Below, one piece after another: positions 1 to 7,354 of a stretch of 64,000 nt of DNA. How positions within the stretch are numbered: the stretch's first letter is position 1; each line of letters opens with the position of its first letter. Below the pieces are notes generated by a model that saw only the letters and a list, made by a program, of their open reading frames with translations, ran no database searches and was not told the DNA's origin. The position numbers and the translations under genes were made by a program. The stretch lies in assembly GCA_002364215.1 (NCBI GenBank), contig DEXQ01000018.1, positions 175,591 through 239,590 of the forward strand, given 5' to 3'. Origin of the DNA: Aequorivita sp. UBA3180 (GTDB lineage: Bacteria > Bacteroidota > Bacteroidia > Flavobacteriales > Flavobacteriaceae).

Positions 1-2
1 TA

Positions 3-1562
3 GTAAGTGTGCAGGCCCAGGAATTTAACTGGGCAACCCCAGTAAGTGGAGATGGTTATGAATACGGTATAAAAATAGCAAAGGATGCGTTGGGAAACAC
101 TTTTATTTTGGGCTATACCACTGAGCACTTTTTTGAGTATGAGGGAGTAACCTATGCGTCAAATGGTGACGGGGATGCATTTTTTGCCAAACTAGACCCT
201 AACAAACAATTGGTTTGGATGCGACCGCTGGGTGCAAATGATGCCATTTATTATGATGAGGCGCAAGATTTACATATTGACCCTTTTGGGGATATCTACC
301 TAAGCATTAGGGCAACGGGTAGCAGCTTTAGATATAACGGGATGGTTTTAAGTGGCATAAATTCTATTGGCCAATATGGTGGGGAAGCGGTGCTGATTAA
401 AGTTAATGGGGATGGGGACTATCTATGGCACGACTCGGGCACTATAGGCAGTTCCTTTCGTGGCATTACCACAGATGTGGATGGCAATGTGTATATAACG
501 GGGTACTTTCGCCAAACGATAACGCTTGGTGGTAGCATTACCTTAACAAATCCTTCTAGCGGTACTACCACCGACTATCTTTTAGCAAAATACCAACCCG
601 ATGGAACTATTATGTGGGCCAAACGTGCTGGGGGGCTTCCGCACAATACCTTTGCCTATGGGCATGATTTAGAAATTAACCCCCAAACCAATGAGCTTAT
701 TGTTTTGGCACTGGGGGAGGGCGAAGTGTTTTTTGACGGGGTGCCAATGCCCAGTAACGGCCTTACCGATAATGCTGCCTTACTTATTTCCTATGAGCTG
801 GATGGAATTCAGAATTGGATGCAACTAGTGCTGGTCGAGGACAATTATGGTTATTCAAGTTGTACTTCTTTAGCTATCAGTGACTCGGGTATTATGGGTG
901 TGTGTGGCACTACCGTGGGTATGGATCCCGAAGGATTGGTGGGGTTTTATAACAGTGACGGTTCCGTTATTTCCGAACATACCTATCCTGCACCCTATGA
1001 CCTTAGGCTTTACTCCATAACTTTTAATGAATATGATATTGCATATGTATCAGGGTGGTGTCTAGATGGTGGTACCTTGGGGATAGCACCTGGAACGGTA
1101 ACCCTTAACAACACCACAGGGTTTATAGTACGAATGGATAAGCACCAACAAGTGCGCTGGGTTACGGAATTTGCAGGTTCTCATTTTACAAATTATATAG
1201 ATTATAGCAATGGGGAGTTATTGTATGCAGGTAGATTTGATGAGGAATTTATCTACAACTCAGAGCAAAACGTTCTTGTAAATAACTTAGGAGATGCTGT
1301 ATATGCACAAATGATAGATGATTTTTTAGATGTAGCAGAATATATAGCAGATGAAATTGCTGTGTACCCAAATCCTACTTCAGGGCTTTTAATGATTAAA
1401 AGCAATGCCTTACAAAAAATTGAAATTTATAATGTGAATGGCGTTTGTGTAAAAACTACCGATAAAAACGAGATTGATCTAAGCAGCAATTCCCCCGGAA
1501 TTTATTTATTAAAGATTATTACAGACAAGGGAGTAGCTACAAAAAAAATAGTCCTAAAATAA
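3..1562 (+). CDS. T9SS-exported beta-propeller-like protein, 5' end cut by window edge
   Basis: The frame is open to the left edge, so the N-terminus is missing. The residues at the edge (VQAQ, then EFNW) look like the end of a Sec signal peptide, so probably only about 20 residues are lost. The body is a series of blades ending in phrases such as FFAKLDPNKQLVW, LIKVNGDGDYLW and LLAKYQPDGTIMW, typical of SBBP-like beta-propeller repeats. The last 70 residues (YPNPTSG, IYNVNG, SPGIYLLKI, then a basic KKIVLK end) form a type A sorting domain of type IX secretion. This family is exported through the outer membrane and then cleaved and released or anchored. The ligand or substrate is unknown. Confidence 0.85.
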   Translation, partial: VSVQAQEFNWATPVSGDGYEYGIKIAKDALGNTFILGYTTEHFFEYEGVTYASNGDGDAFFAKLDPNKQLVWMRPLGANDAIYYDEAQDLHIDPFGDIYLSIRATGSSFRYNGMVLSGINSIGQYGGEAVLIKVNGDGDYLWHDSGTIGSSFRGITTDVDGNVYITGYFRQTITLGGSITLTNPSSGTTTDYLLAKYQPDGTIMWAKRAGGLPHNTFAYGHDLEINPQTNELIVLALGEGEVFFDGVPMPSNGLTDNAALLISYELDGIQNWMQLVLVEDNYGYSSCTSLAISDSGIMGVCGTTVGMDPEGLVGFYNSDGSVISEHTYPAPYDLRLYSITFNEYDIAYVSGWCLDGGTLGIAPGTVTLNNTTGFIVRMDKHQQVRWVTEFAGSHFTNYIDYSNGELLYAGRFDEEFIYNSEQNVLVNNLGDAVYAQMIDDFLDVAEYIADEIAVYPNPTSGLLMIKSNALQKIEIYNVNGVCVKTTDKNEIDLSSNSPGIYLLKIITDKGVATKKIVLK

Positions 1563-1599
1563 ACGGCAAACATGCCCCCCGCTCACGCGCGATTGCATC

Positions 1600-1771
1600 G
1601 CGTGGCAAAATAGTTTCTTAACTGCGGTCAAGATATAATTAATTAAAAAAAACAAATAAGTTTTTCAAGAAAGGAACTGGTAGCAAGTTATATAGCCAAG
1701 GTGGGTAGCGGAAGTATGGACTATTCACAAATAGCTACAGAATTAAAACAAAAGGAATAGTCCAGGAAGAA
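1600..1771 (+). pseudogene. Degenerate partial copy of the 118-aa membrane-protein gene at 3414
   Basis: From GCGTGGCAAAATA at 1600 to AGGAAGAAA near 1771 the sequence closely follows 3358-3534, covering the upstream region and first 40 or so codons of the gene at 3414. The start codon has become ATA (1656-1658). A one-base deletion near 1750 shifts the frame into a TAG. The remaining two thirds of the gene are absent. It is a dead 5' fragment, and similarity in the non-coding leader shows that DNA rather than only coding sequence was duplicated. Confidence 0.8.
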
Positions 1772-1834
1772 AGCTCACGCTGTCGCGGGCGTCCCACCCC
1801 TGTACACAAAAGCAATCAACAAACAAAATACTAT

Positions 1835-2386
1835 ATGGTTCCAGTTATAAGATCGCTAGAAGAACAAAGAATTGAGTTTGCAAATGGAACATTTATAGCA
1901 ACACCTTTAGCTGGTTTAATAGCTTGGACAGTAGTGGGTATTGCAGGCCTCGTATTACCAATGCAAATAACAGTTTGGGTACTATTTATTGCTACGGGCT
2001 GTATTGTGTATTTAGGAATGTTTATTTCAAAATTTACGGGTGAGCATTTTCTGGACAAAACAAAGCCTAAGAACGAATTTGACAAACTTTTCTTTTTTAC
2101 AGTGGGGCAAGCAATCTTGGTTTATTCCATTGCAATTCCATTTTTTATAGTGGATTATACGTCCTTGCCTTTAACAGTAGGAATTTTAACAGGACTCATG
2201 TGGCTACCCTTTTCATGGATTATCAAACATTGGGTTGGTATTTTCCATACGCTTACAAGAACAACTGTAGTACTTGCGCTTTGGTATCTGTTACCTAATC
2301 ACAGATTTATAGCCATTCCTTTTGCAATTGTAATACTATATATAATTACACTTTTAGTTTTGGGAAACAGAAAGAAAATAGCATAA
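1835..2386 (+). CDS. Multi-pass membrane protein, DUF7010-like
   Basis: A 183-aa protein with about five or six hydrophobic segments (around residues 25-45, 48-66, 85-108, 112-130, 140-153 and 158-175) and a short charged N-terminus with a RSLEEQR motif. Length and layout, with soluble N-terminal residues followed by paired helices, fit the small DUF7010 integral membrane family; that assignment is from memory of the family and is tentative. No catalytic motif is visible. It sits alone between the pseudogene fragment and a long intergenic stretch, so context gives no function. Confidence 0.7.
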   Translation: MVPVIRSLEEQRIEFANGTFIATPLAGLIAWTVVGIAGLVLPMQITVWVLFIATGCIVYLGMFISKFTGEHFLDKTKPKNEFDKLFFFTVGQAILVYSIAIPFFIVDYTSLPLTVGILTGLMWLPFSWIIKHWVGIFHTLTRTTVVLALWYLLPNHRFIAIPFAIVILYIITLLVLGNRKKIA

Positions 2387-2573
2387 AAAAGTAACCCCCT
2401 TCTGCTGGCACAAGAATCCCGCTCGTGTCCCCACTGCCACCGCTAGCAATAACTACCGTGTTGGAATAGTAGCAGGGGCATTAAACAACTAATGCACTAT
2501 CCCAAGCCTTGGTTTTATCTTTGTTAATATTGATTATAAGGGTTATCTTTGTAACCTATTAATTTTAGTACAA

Positions 2574-2687
2574 ATGGCAGTAGCTCACATTCCATATACT
2601 ACAAAAACTCCTTTAGGGGTAGCGCTGTTATTATCCTATCTACTTGACGATATTTTTTTAAAAGATTCAAAAGAGTTTATCAATTAA
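2574..2687 (+). CDS. Possible 37-aa small protein
   Basis: An ATG at 2574 opens a 37-codon frame (MAVAHIPYTTKTPLGVALLL..., ending KEFIN) 23 nt after a TATCTTTG -7 element, so a transcript would start near 2556. A hairpin follows the stop directly. The middle of the peptide (GVALLLSYLL) is hydrophobic and could span or associate with a membrane. No family is recognised. It could equally be the remnant of a longer gene or a non-coding transcript. Promoter, frame and hairpin together are the only support. Confidence 0.3.
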   Translation: MAVAHIPYTTKTPLGVALLLSYLLDDIFLKDSKEFIN

Positions 2688-2688
2688 T

Positions 2689-2711
2689 CCCTGTTTCGAC
2701 TCAGAACAGGG
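2689..2711 (+). terminator. Hairpin after the 37-aa frame
   Basis: Perfect 7-bp arms CCCTGTT and AACAGGG around a short loop start two bases after the stop codon. There is no immediate U-tract, so it may be a terminator or a 3'-stabilising hairpin. Confidence 0.4.
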
Positions 2712-2861
2712 CCACTCTTAATTATTCTTAAAAATTTAATCTATTTTCTTCTTAACACTGCTGTTAGCATCCAAAAACAGTTGCTAATTATACTGCGCGC
2801 TATTTTGGATGTTTGAGTCGCGATTGCACAGTATTCTGAAGGAAATCCAAAAAAAAGTATT

Positions 2862-3236
2862 ATGTCAGAAAATGTAATTTTAACAACCGGAATATACGAT
2901 TTAATTAAAGATCATGTGCGAAGAAAAAAGGTAACCCAACAGGAAGAAGCGCTGTTGCTAATGGAATTAAAGGAAGCCCAACAGGTATTAAGACGGGACT
3001 TACCAGAGAACGTGGTTACGGTAAACCGACGTGTAAAAATTAAGGATCACACAAAGAACAAGGAAAAGGAATATCTGTTTGTGGCGACCACAAAAACAAA
3101 CAATAAAAAAGGAAAGTTATCTATTTTATGCGATGTTGCCGTTGCTACAGTGGGCAGGCAGGTAGGCGATATTATAAATTGGCCTTTTAGGGATGGGGAA
3201 AGAAAGCTGGAAATTTTGGGGGTTGAAAATATTTAA
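2862..3236 (+). CDS. GreA/GreB-family transcription elongation factor (Rnk-like, short)
   Basis: A 124-aa protein. A short helical N-terminus (to about residue 50) is followed by the FKBP-like C-terminal domain of GreA/GreB: VTVNRRVKIKD, then GKLSILCDVAVATVGRQVGD and INWPF...KLEILGV. GreA itself is about 158 aa with a long N-terminal coiled coil that inserts into the RNA polymerase secondary channel. Here the coil is much shorter, closer to Rnk, so binding to polymerase is likely but transcript-cleavage stimulation cannot be assumed. It has its own terminator-like hairpin and appears monocistronic. Confidence 0.8.
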   Translation: MSENVILTTGIYDLIKDHVRRKKVTQQEEALLLMELKEAQQVLRRDLPENVVTVNRRVKIKDHTKNKEKEYLFVATTKTNNKKGKLSILCDVAVATVGRQVGDIINWPFRDGERKLEILGVENI

Positions 3237-3250
3237 CTTTCAAAATCATG

Positions 3251-3290
3251 AAAAAGAGTTTTTGCTTAAATAACGCAAAGGCTCTTTTTT
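3251..3290 (+). terminator. Rho-independent terminator after the Gre-like gene
   Basis: Arms AAAAAGAG...GC and GC...CTCTTTTT enclose a short loop and run into a T-tract, 14 bp after the stop codon. Confidence 0.7.
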
Positions 3291-3334
3291 CTTTAAATGC
3301 AATTAATTTATTTTTAGGCTTCCGCTCCGGCACG

Positions 3335-3352
3335 TCCCGATAACTATCGGGA
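3335..3352. repeat. Perfect palindrome TCCCGATA-AC-TATCGGGA
   Basis: Eight-base arms with a two-base centre lie in a GC-rich island just upstream of the 118-aa gene. The island ends with GCGTGGCAAAATA, also present at 1600, so the pair marks a duplicated intergenic module. Palindromes of this type are common dispersed intergenic repeats in Flavobacteriaceae genomes. Confidence 0.6.
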
Positions 3353-3413
3353 GCATTGCGTGGCAAAATATTTTTGTAACTGCGGCACAGCTATACTTAA
3401 TTAAAAATAACAA

Positions 3414-3770
3414 ATGAGTTTTTCAAGAAAGGAACTAGTGGCAAATTATGTAGCCAAGGTGGGTTGCGGAAGTTTGGACTATTCCCAAATAGCTGCAGAA
3501 TTAAAAGCCAAGGGAATAGACCAGGAAGAAATAACGGTTTTGCTAAGACGTATTGATAGGGATCTGTTACGAATGGCAAAAATGGAAAAGCGCCGACAGT
3601 CTGGGAAAAATATGATATTGGTAGGGTTGGGGATTGCCTTAATTGGAGTTGGTTATACACTGTTAAGCTATATGCGTGTTTATGAAACTGGGGGCTCTTA
3701 TCTTCTGTTCTATGGGCCTATATTAAGCGGCATTGGCATTGCTGTTCTGGGCAGGATGCGTATGGGGTAA
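3414..3770 (+). CDS. Small membrane protein with helical N-terminal domain
   Basis: A 118-aa protein. Residues 1-60 are charged and predicted helical (SFSRKELVANYVAK, DQEEITVLLRRIDRDLLRMAKMEKRR). They are followed by two hydrophobic segments near residues 67-85 and 95-115. No catalytic motif or known family is recognised. The layout of a soluble helical head and two C-terminal membrane helices is seen in many small Bacteroidota proteins of unknown function. A truncated, frameshifted copy lies at 1600-1771, so this locus has been duplicated. Confidence 0.6.
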   Translation: MSFSRKELVANYVAKVGCGSLDYSQIAAELKAKGIDQEEITVLLRRIDRDLLRMAKMEKRRQSGKNMILVGLGIALIGVGYTLLSYMRVYETGGSYLLFYGPILSGIGIAVLGRMRMG

Positions 3771-3791
3771 GGTTGCCCAGTAACATCAGGG

Positions 3792-3945
3792 GAGGTCTCG
3801 ACTGCGCTCGACCTGACAAGGGAATCAGGAACGCGATACAATCGCGCACCAGCGAGGAACGCGATACAATCGCGCACCAGCGAGGTCTCGACTGCGCTCG
3901 ACCTGACAAGGGGATCAGGTACGCGATACAATCACGCATCAGCGA
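3792..3945. repeat. Clustered GC-rich dispersed repeats (two unit types)
   Basis: Unit A (GGTCTCGACTGCGCTCGACC plus TGACAAGGG-ATCAGG) occurs at 3792-3830 and 3882-3920, exactly 90 bp apart. Unit B (ACGCGATACAATCGCGCACC then AGCGAGG) occurs at 3831-3857, 3859-3885 and, with changes, 3921-3945. Unit B carries the inverted repeat GCGAT/ATCGC. They sit downstream of the 118-aa gene, spell no plausible protein, and differ in base composition from neighbouring genes. A degenerate unit A (TTTCGACTGCACTCGAACTG) recurs near 50903. Confidence 0.75.
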
Positions 3946-4039
3946 ACGAGATACACATAATAAATAATGTGCAAAGGCAGCTGTTCTATAATCTCCCAAA
4001 ATTCCGTATCTTAAACCTTCATTTTTAAAAATCTTGACT

Positions 4040-4627
4040 ATGAAGAATTTATCCATCATTTTAGCCTTTGCGTTTAGTCTTTCGGCATTTTCGCAAAGTA
4101 AAATCTTACCAAAAAACATACAGATTAAAACAGCAGTGCTTGCCGCTCCTGAAATGTACCGAGATGGTGCAACCGTACTCGGGTATAATGAAGATGGCAA
4201 ACTTGTTACCCTGCGAGAAGGAACCAATGGTATGGTATGCCTGGCAGACGACCCCAACAAAGAAGGGATAAGTGTAGCCTGTTACGCCGCCGAATTGGAA
4301 CCCTTTATGGCGCGGGGCAGGGCCTTGGCCGCTGAAGGAAAATCAAACGAGGAAAAGCGCGAAGCCAGAAAACAGGAAATAGACGCTGGAACCCTAAAAA
4401 TGCCTGCTGAACCTTCCACGGTATATATTTTGGCTGGGGAAGAAGAAGATTATAGTGCCGAGACTGGCGAACTGCTGGAAAGCAAAATACGCTACGTAAT
4501 CTACAAACCCTATATGACTGGTGAAAGCACAGGCCTACCCACAAAACCACAAGCCCCTGGGATGCCTTGGTTGATGGATGCGGGTACGCATCGATCGCAT
4601 ATAATGATTACACCGGCGAATAGGTAG
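4040..4627 (+). CDS. Secreted protein of unknown function
   Basis: Start chosen at ATG 4040, which opens a standard signal peptide (MKNLSIILAFAFSLSAFSQS, cleavage after about residue 19); an in-frame TTG two codons upstream adds nothing. The mature part (about 175 aa) contains GATVLGYNEDGKLVTLREGT, a LADDPN segment, one CYAAELEPFMARGR stretch with a helical, charge-rich middle, and a C-terminal GLPTKPQAPGMPWLMDAGTHRSH. I recognise the sequence only as a conserved-looking exported hypothetical; no enzyme motif is evident. It stands alone after the repeat cluster. Confidence 0.6.
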   Translation: MKNLSIILAFAFSLSAFSQSKILPKNIQIKTAVLAAPEMYRDGATVLGYNEDGKLVTLREGTNGMVCLADDPNKEGISVACYAAELEPFMARGRALAAEGKSNEEKREARKQEIDAGTLKMPAEPSTVYILAGEEEDYSAETGELLESKIRYVIYKPYMTGESTGLPTKPQAPGMPWLMDAGTHRSHIMITPANR

Positions 4628-4835
4628 TTTTATAGTTGGTAGTCGGTAGTTGGTTTGTGAAGAATGACTGCGGTTGGCGCTAGCTGCTTTAGTCCTACGT
4701 CCTAAGTCTTAAAGTCCTACGTCAAGGAAAGTTTACGTTGAACTTCCAAGACATCCTTAATAGGATCTATTCAGCAAACAATTAAAAATCTTCGGTTATG
4801 TAATCTTTGTTACAGAACTTTCCATTTTGCAATCT

Positions 4836-4843
4836 TACATTTG
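4836..4843 (+). promoter_or_regulatory. -7 element TACATTTG for the DUF302 gene
   Basis: Perfect match to TAnnTTTG of Bacteroidota sigma factors, 39 nt before the chosen ATG at 4882. Confidence 0.5.
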
Positions 4844-4881
4844 TTCCAGATTGTTCAATTAAGTTAAATAATCCAAAAATC

Positions 4882-5271
4882 ATGAGTTATTACATCAGTA
4901 CAACATTAAAGAACACAAGTTTTGAAGAGGCCATTGAAAAGACAACGGCGGCTTTAAAAGAAGAAGGTTTCGGCGTGTTGACCGAAATAGATATAAAAGC
5001 CACATTAAAAAAGAAGTTGGACGCAGATTTTTATAAGTACACCATACTTGGTGCCTGCAATCCGCAAATGGCGCACCAAGCCTTACAGGCCGAAAACAAA
5101 ATTGGGACCATGCTTCCCTGCAACGTAATAGTGCAGGAACGCGAACCGGGAATTGTAGAAGTTTCGGCGGTTGATCCGGCAGCTTCTATGATGGCGGTAC
5201 AAAATGATTCTTTGGCAGGTATAGCTAAAGATGTTCGAGAAAAATTGACCAAGGTCATTAAAAGTATATAA
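4882..5271 (+). CDS. DUF302 family protein
   Basis: A 129-aa soluble protein. The ATG at 4882 is preferred over upstream in-frame codons because a promoter element lies at 4836 and DUF302 proteins begin just before the motif seen here: SFEEAIEKTTAALKEEGFGVLTEIDI, then KKKLDADFYKYTILGACNPQMAHQAL and IGTMLPCNVIVQE. Those are the family's hallmark phrases. DUF302 has an alpha/beta fold of unknown biochemical role, often near heme, sulfur or metal stress genes. A cytochrome b561-like gene follows 31 bp downstream and may be co-transcribed. Confidence 0.85.
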   Translation: MSYYISTTLKNTSFEEAIEKTTAALKEEGFGVLTEIDIKATLKKKLDADFYKYTILGACNPQMAHQALQAENKIGTMLPCNVIVQEREPGIVEVSAVDPAASMMAVQNDSLAGIAKDVREKLTKVIKSI

Positions 5272-5301
5272 AACCATTAGGTTGGGCTTAAAGCGAATAG
5301 T

Positions 5302-5874
5302 ATGGAAACTGTAAAATACTCTAAGATTTACCGGATTATCCATTGGTCTATAGCGATTACTTTTCTGCTTTTATTGATAACTATTTTTCTGAGATTGACT
5401 TGGATGAATAAAGAGAATGTGGCAGATATTATCCAAGCTTATCTAGGGGGTACCGATCAATCACTTTCTCGTGAGCAATTAATTGTTTTAGCGAAACAAA
5501 TACGAAAACCCATGTGGGACTGGCATATTTATTTGGGATATGTTTTAACTGGATTGTTTAGCTTACGCTTTTTACTTCCCTTTTTCGGAACCATGAAGAT
5601 TCAAAATCCATTGACTAAAAACCTAACCATAAAAGAGAAATTCCAGAAATGGAGTTACATCATTTTTTATGTTTGTGTTCTAGTATCTCTGGTTACAGGA
5701 CTTATAATAGTATGGGGGCCAAAAACTTTAAAAGAACCAATGGAAGAAATACATATACTCGGTATTTATTATCTAATAGCATTTATTGTATTACATATTG
5801 GAGGGATATTAATAGCAGAATTCACAAATCAAAAAGGAATCATTTCAAGAATCGTACGCGGATCTAATGATTGA
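5302..5874 (+). CDS. Cytochrome b561/b6-type membrane protein
   Basis: A 190-aa protein with four membrane segments (about 12-32, 74-93, 113-133, 151-172). Candidate heme-b ligands are paired histidines at the helix ends: RIIHW near residue 14, WDWHIYLGY near 74, EEIHILG near 150 and VLHIGG near 164. This is the four-helix di-heme pattern of cytochrome b561 and of small membrane anchor subunits. It presumably passes electrons between quinol and a periplasmic partner, but no partner gene is adjacent except the DUF302 gene upstream. A terminator hairpin follows. Confidence 0.75.
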   Translation: METVKYSKIYRIIHWSIAITFLLLLITIFLRLTWMNKENVADIIQAYLGGTDQSLSREQLIVLAKQIRKPMWDWHIYLGYVLTGLFSLRFLLPFFGTMKIQNPLTKNLTIKEKFQKWSYIIFYVCVLVSLVTGLIIVWGPKTLKEPMEEIHILGIYYLIAFIVLHIGGILIAEFTNQKGIISRIVRGSND

Positions 5875-5946
5875 TTCAAAAAATATTTAGAAACGTTTCT
5901 TGGTTGGTTCGTTTCTAATAGAGTGCAGATTTTATTTGGTTAGTTT

Positions 5947-5977
5947 AAAAAAGCATCCTGAAAAGGGTGCTTTTTCT
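5947..5977 (+). terminator. Terminator after the cytochrome b561-like gene
   Basis: Arms AAAAAAGCATCC and GGGTGCTTTTT with a short TGAAAA loop and a trailing T-run. Confidence 0.75.
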
Positions 5978-6016
5978 TTGGTAACATTAGTTACTGACTA
6001 AGCTTGATTTCTGGCG

Positions 6017-6024
6017 TATGTTTG
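6017..6024 (+). promoter_or_regulatory. -7 element TATGTTTG for the RND efflux operon
   Basis: Perfect TAnnTTTG match 20 nt before the TolC start codon, consistent with a short leader. Confidence 0.5.
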
Positions 6025-6043
6025 CATCAAATTAAATGTAAAA

Positions 6044-7348
6044 ATGAAGCTTAAAAATATAATTACACTAATTGCTTTGCTGCCCACGATGCTTTTCGCG
6101 CAGCAAACCGTCCCAATTTCCAAGGCCGAGGTGCTGGAAAAGGTGATACAACAAAACAATAAACTGAAGATAGGCGAGCAGCAGATGCTTGCCGCAAAAG
6201 GCGATTACAACCAGACCAATGCGGTGTTTTTGCCAAACATCAATGCTTCACATAGTGGAATGGCAACCACCAATCCGTTGATGGCTTTTGGCTTTAAGTT
6301 GAATCAGGAAATTGTTACCCAAGCCGATTTTGACCCGAATATGCTTAACGACCCTTCGCAAATTAATATGTTCGCAACCAAGTTTGAAGTGCAACAACCA
6401 CTTATAAATGTGGATGGAATTTTCCAGCGCAAAGCCGCAAAGGCAAAATGGGAAGCGACCCAAATGCAGTTAACACGAACTGGCGAATACCTTTCCTTGG
6501 AAACCGAAAAAGCCTATATGCAGTTGCAATTGGCCTATAAAAGTGTCGCCGTTTTAGAGACCGCTCTTAAAGCTGCCAACGAAAACCTGCGTTTGGCAAA
6601 CAATAGCTTCAAACAGGGGTATCTGCAACAAAGTGATGTTTTGGCAGTGCAAGTGCGTGTTACCGAAGTGGAAAACCAATTGCAATACGCCAAGAGCAAC
6701 GTGATAAACGCTTCGGATTATCTTGCGTTCCTTATGAACGAAGAGGTTGTCGGGGTGTTGAAACCGACGGATTCGCTAAAAATTGCTTCGGAATTGAATT
6801 CCACTGAAAAGCTTTCCGATTCACGGGCAGATATACTGGCAATGGAATTTGCGGTGGAAGCGTATAAACAAAATTACAAAGCAGATAAAATGACTTTTCT
6901 GCCAAGACTGAATGCTTTTGGAAGCTATGAGCTTTATGACAACCAGATTTTTCAAGCAGATGCCAATGGTTATTTATTCGGCGCAGCATTGACTTGGAAT
7001 CTTTTTGAGGGTTCAAAGCGTTTCGGAAAAACACAAAAAAGCAAGGCCGAATTTAATAAGGCAAATTTGGAATTGGAGCAATATAAAGCCGAAAGCCAAT
7101 TGGAGCTGAACAAAGCAAAACGTATGTTCCAAGATGCCCAAAACAATTTAATATTGACTGAATTGGCATTGGAGCAATCAAAAGAAGCATTGCGAATCCG
7201 CACCAACAGATTTAAGGAAGGTCTTGAAAAAACCACAGATTTATTGAGTGCTGAAACGCAATATTCACAAAAGCTGTTGGAGTATTTTAACACCGTTTTT
7301 CAGCATAATTATGCTTTGGCGTATTTACAATTCTTAACAAAAAACTAA
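6044..7348 (+). CDS. TolC-family outer-membrane efflux protein (RND system)
   Basis: A 434-aa protein with signal peptide (cleavage near LFAQQT, residue 20) and two OEP repeats. Long alpha-helical, Q/K/N-rich segments (ETEKAYMQLQLAYKS; LRIRTNRFKEGLEKTTDLL) alternate with beta-barrel-like stretches (TFLPRLNAFGSYELYDN; LFGAALTWNLFEGSKR). It should form the trimeric outer-membrane and periplasmic channel. The adaptor gene starts 7 bp after its stop and the pump follows, so the three form one tripartite efflux operon driven from 6017. The substrate is not predictable. Confidence 0.9.
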   Translation: MKLKNIITLIALLPTMLFAQQTVPISKAEVLEKVIQQNNKLKIGEQQMLAAKGDYNQTNAVFLPNINASHSGMATTNPLMAFGFKLNQEIVTQADFDPNMLNDPSQINMFATKFEVQQPLINVDGIFQRKAAKAKWEATQMQLTRTGEYLSLETEKAYMQLQLAYKSVAVLETALKAANENLRLANNSFKQGYLQQSDVLAVQVRVTEVENQLQYAKSNVINASDYLAFLMNEEVVGVLKPTDSLKIASELNSTEKLSDSRADILAMEFAVEAYKQNYKADKMTFLPRLNAFGSYELYDNQIFQADANGYLFGAALTWNLFEGSKRFGKTQKSKAEFNKANLELEQYKAESQLELNKAKRMFQDAQNNLILTELALEQSKEALRIRTNRFKEGLEKTTDLLSAETQYSQKLLEYFNTVFQHNYALAYLQFLTKN

Positions 7349-7354
7349 TCAGCG

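Larger units (their letters stand above)
2387..2861. other. 475-bp intergenic region with a small transcription unit and inverted repeats
   Basis: No long gene fits here. It holds a promoter-like TATCTTTG (2544-2551), a 37-codon open frame (2574-2687), a hairpin (2689-2711), and a wider inverted repeat with arms CATCCAAAA (from about 2768) and TTTTGGATG (to about 2813) upstream of the next gene. The GC-rich stretch around 2400-2490 resembles degenerate intergenic repeat DNA and has no recognisable coding content. Confidence 0.5.

Noticed and set aside
3792..3945. Clustered repeats considered as a CRISPR array
   Set aside because: Units are unequal, partly contiguous, and have no regular spacers or cas genes.
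3710..4260. Open frames on both strands across the repeat cluster (up to 180 codons)
   Set aside because: They translate GC-rich repeats into periodic Arg/Ser/Ala peptides, with no promoter or family; the long minus frame also overlaps the start of the secreted-protein gene.
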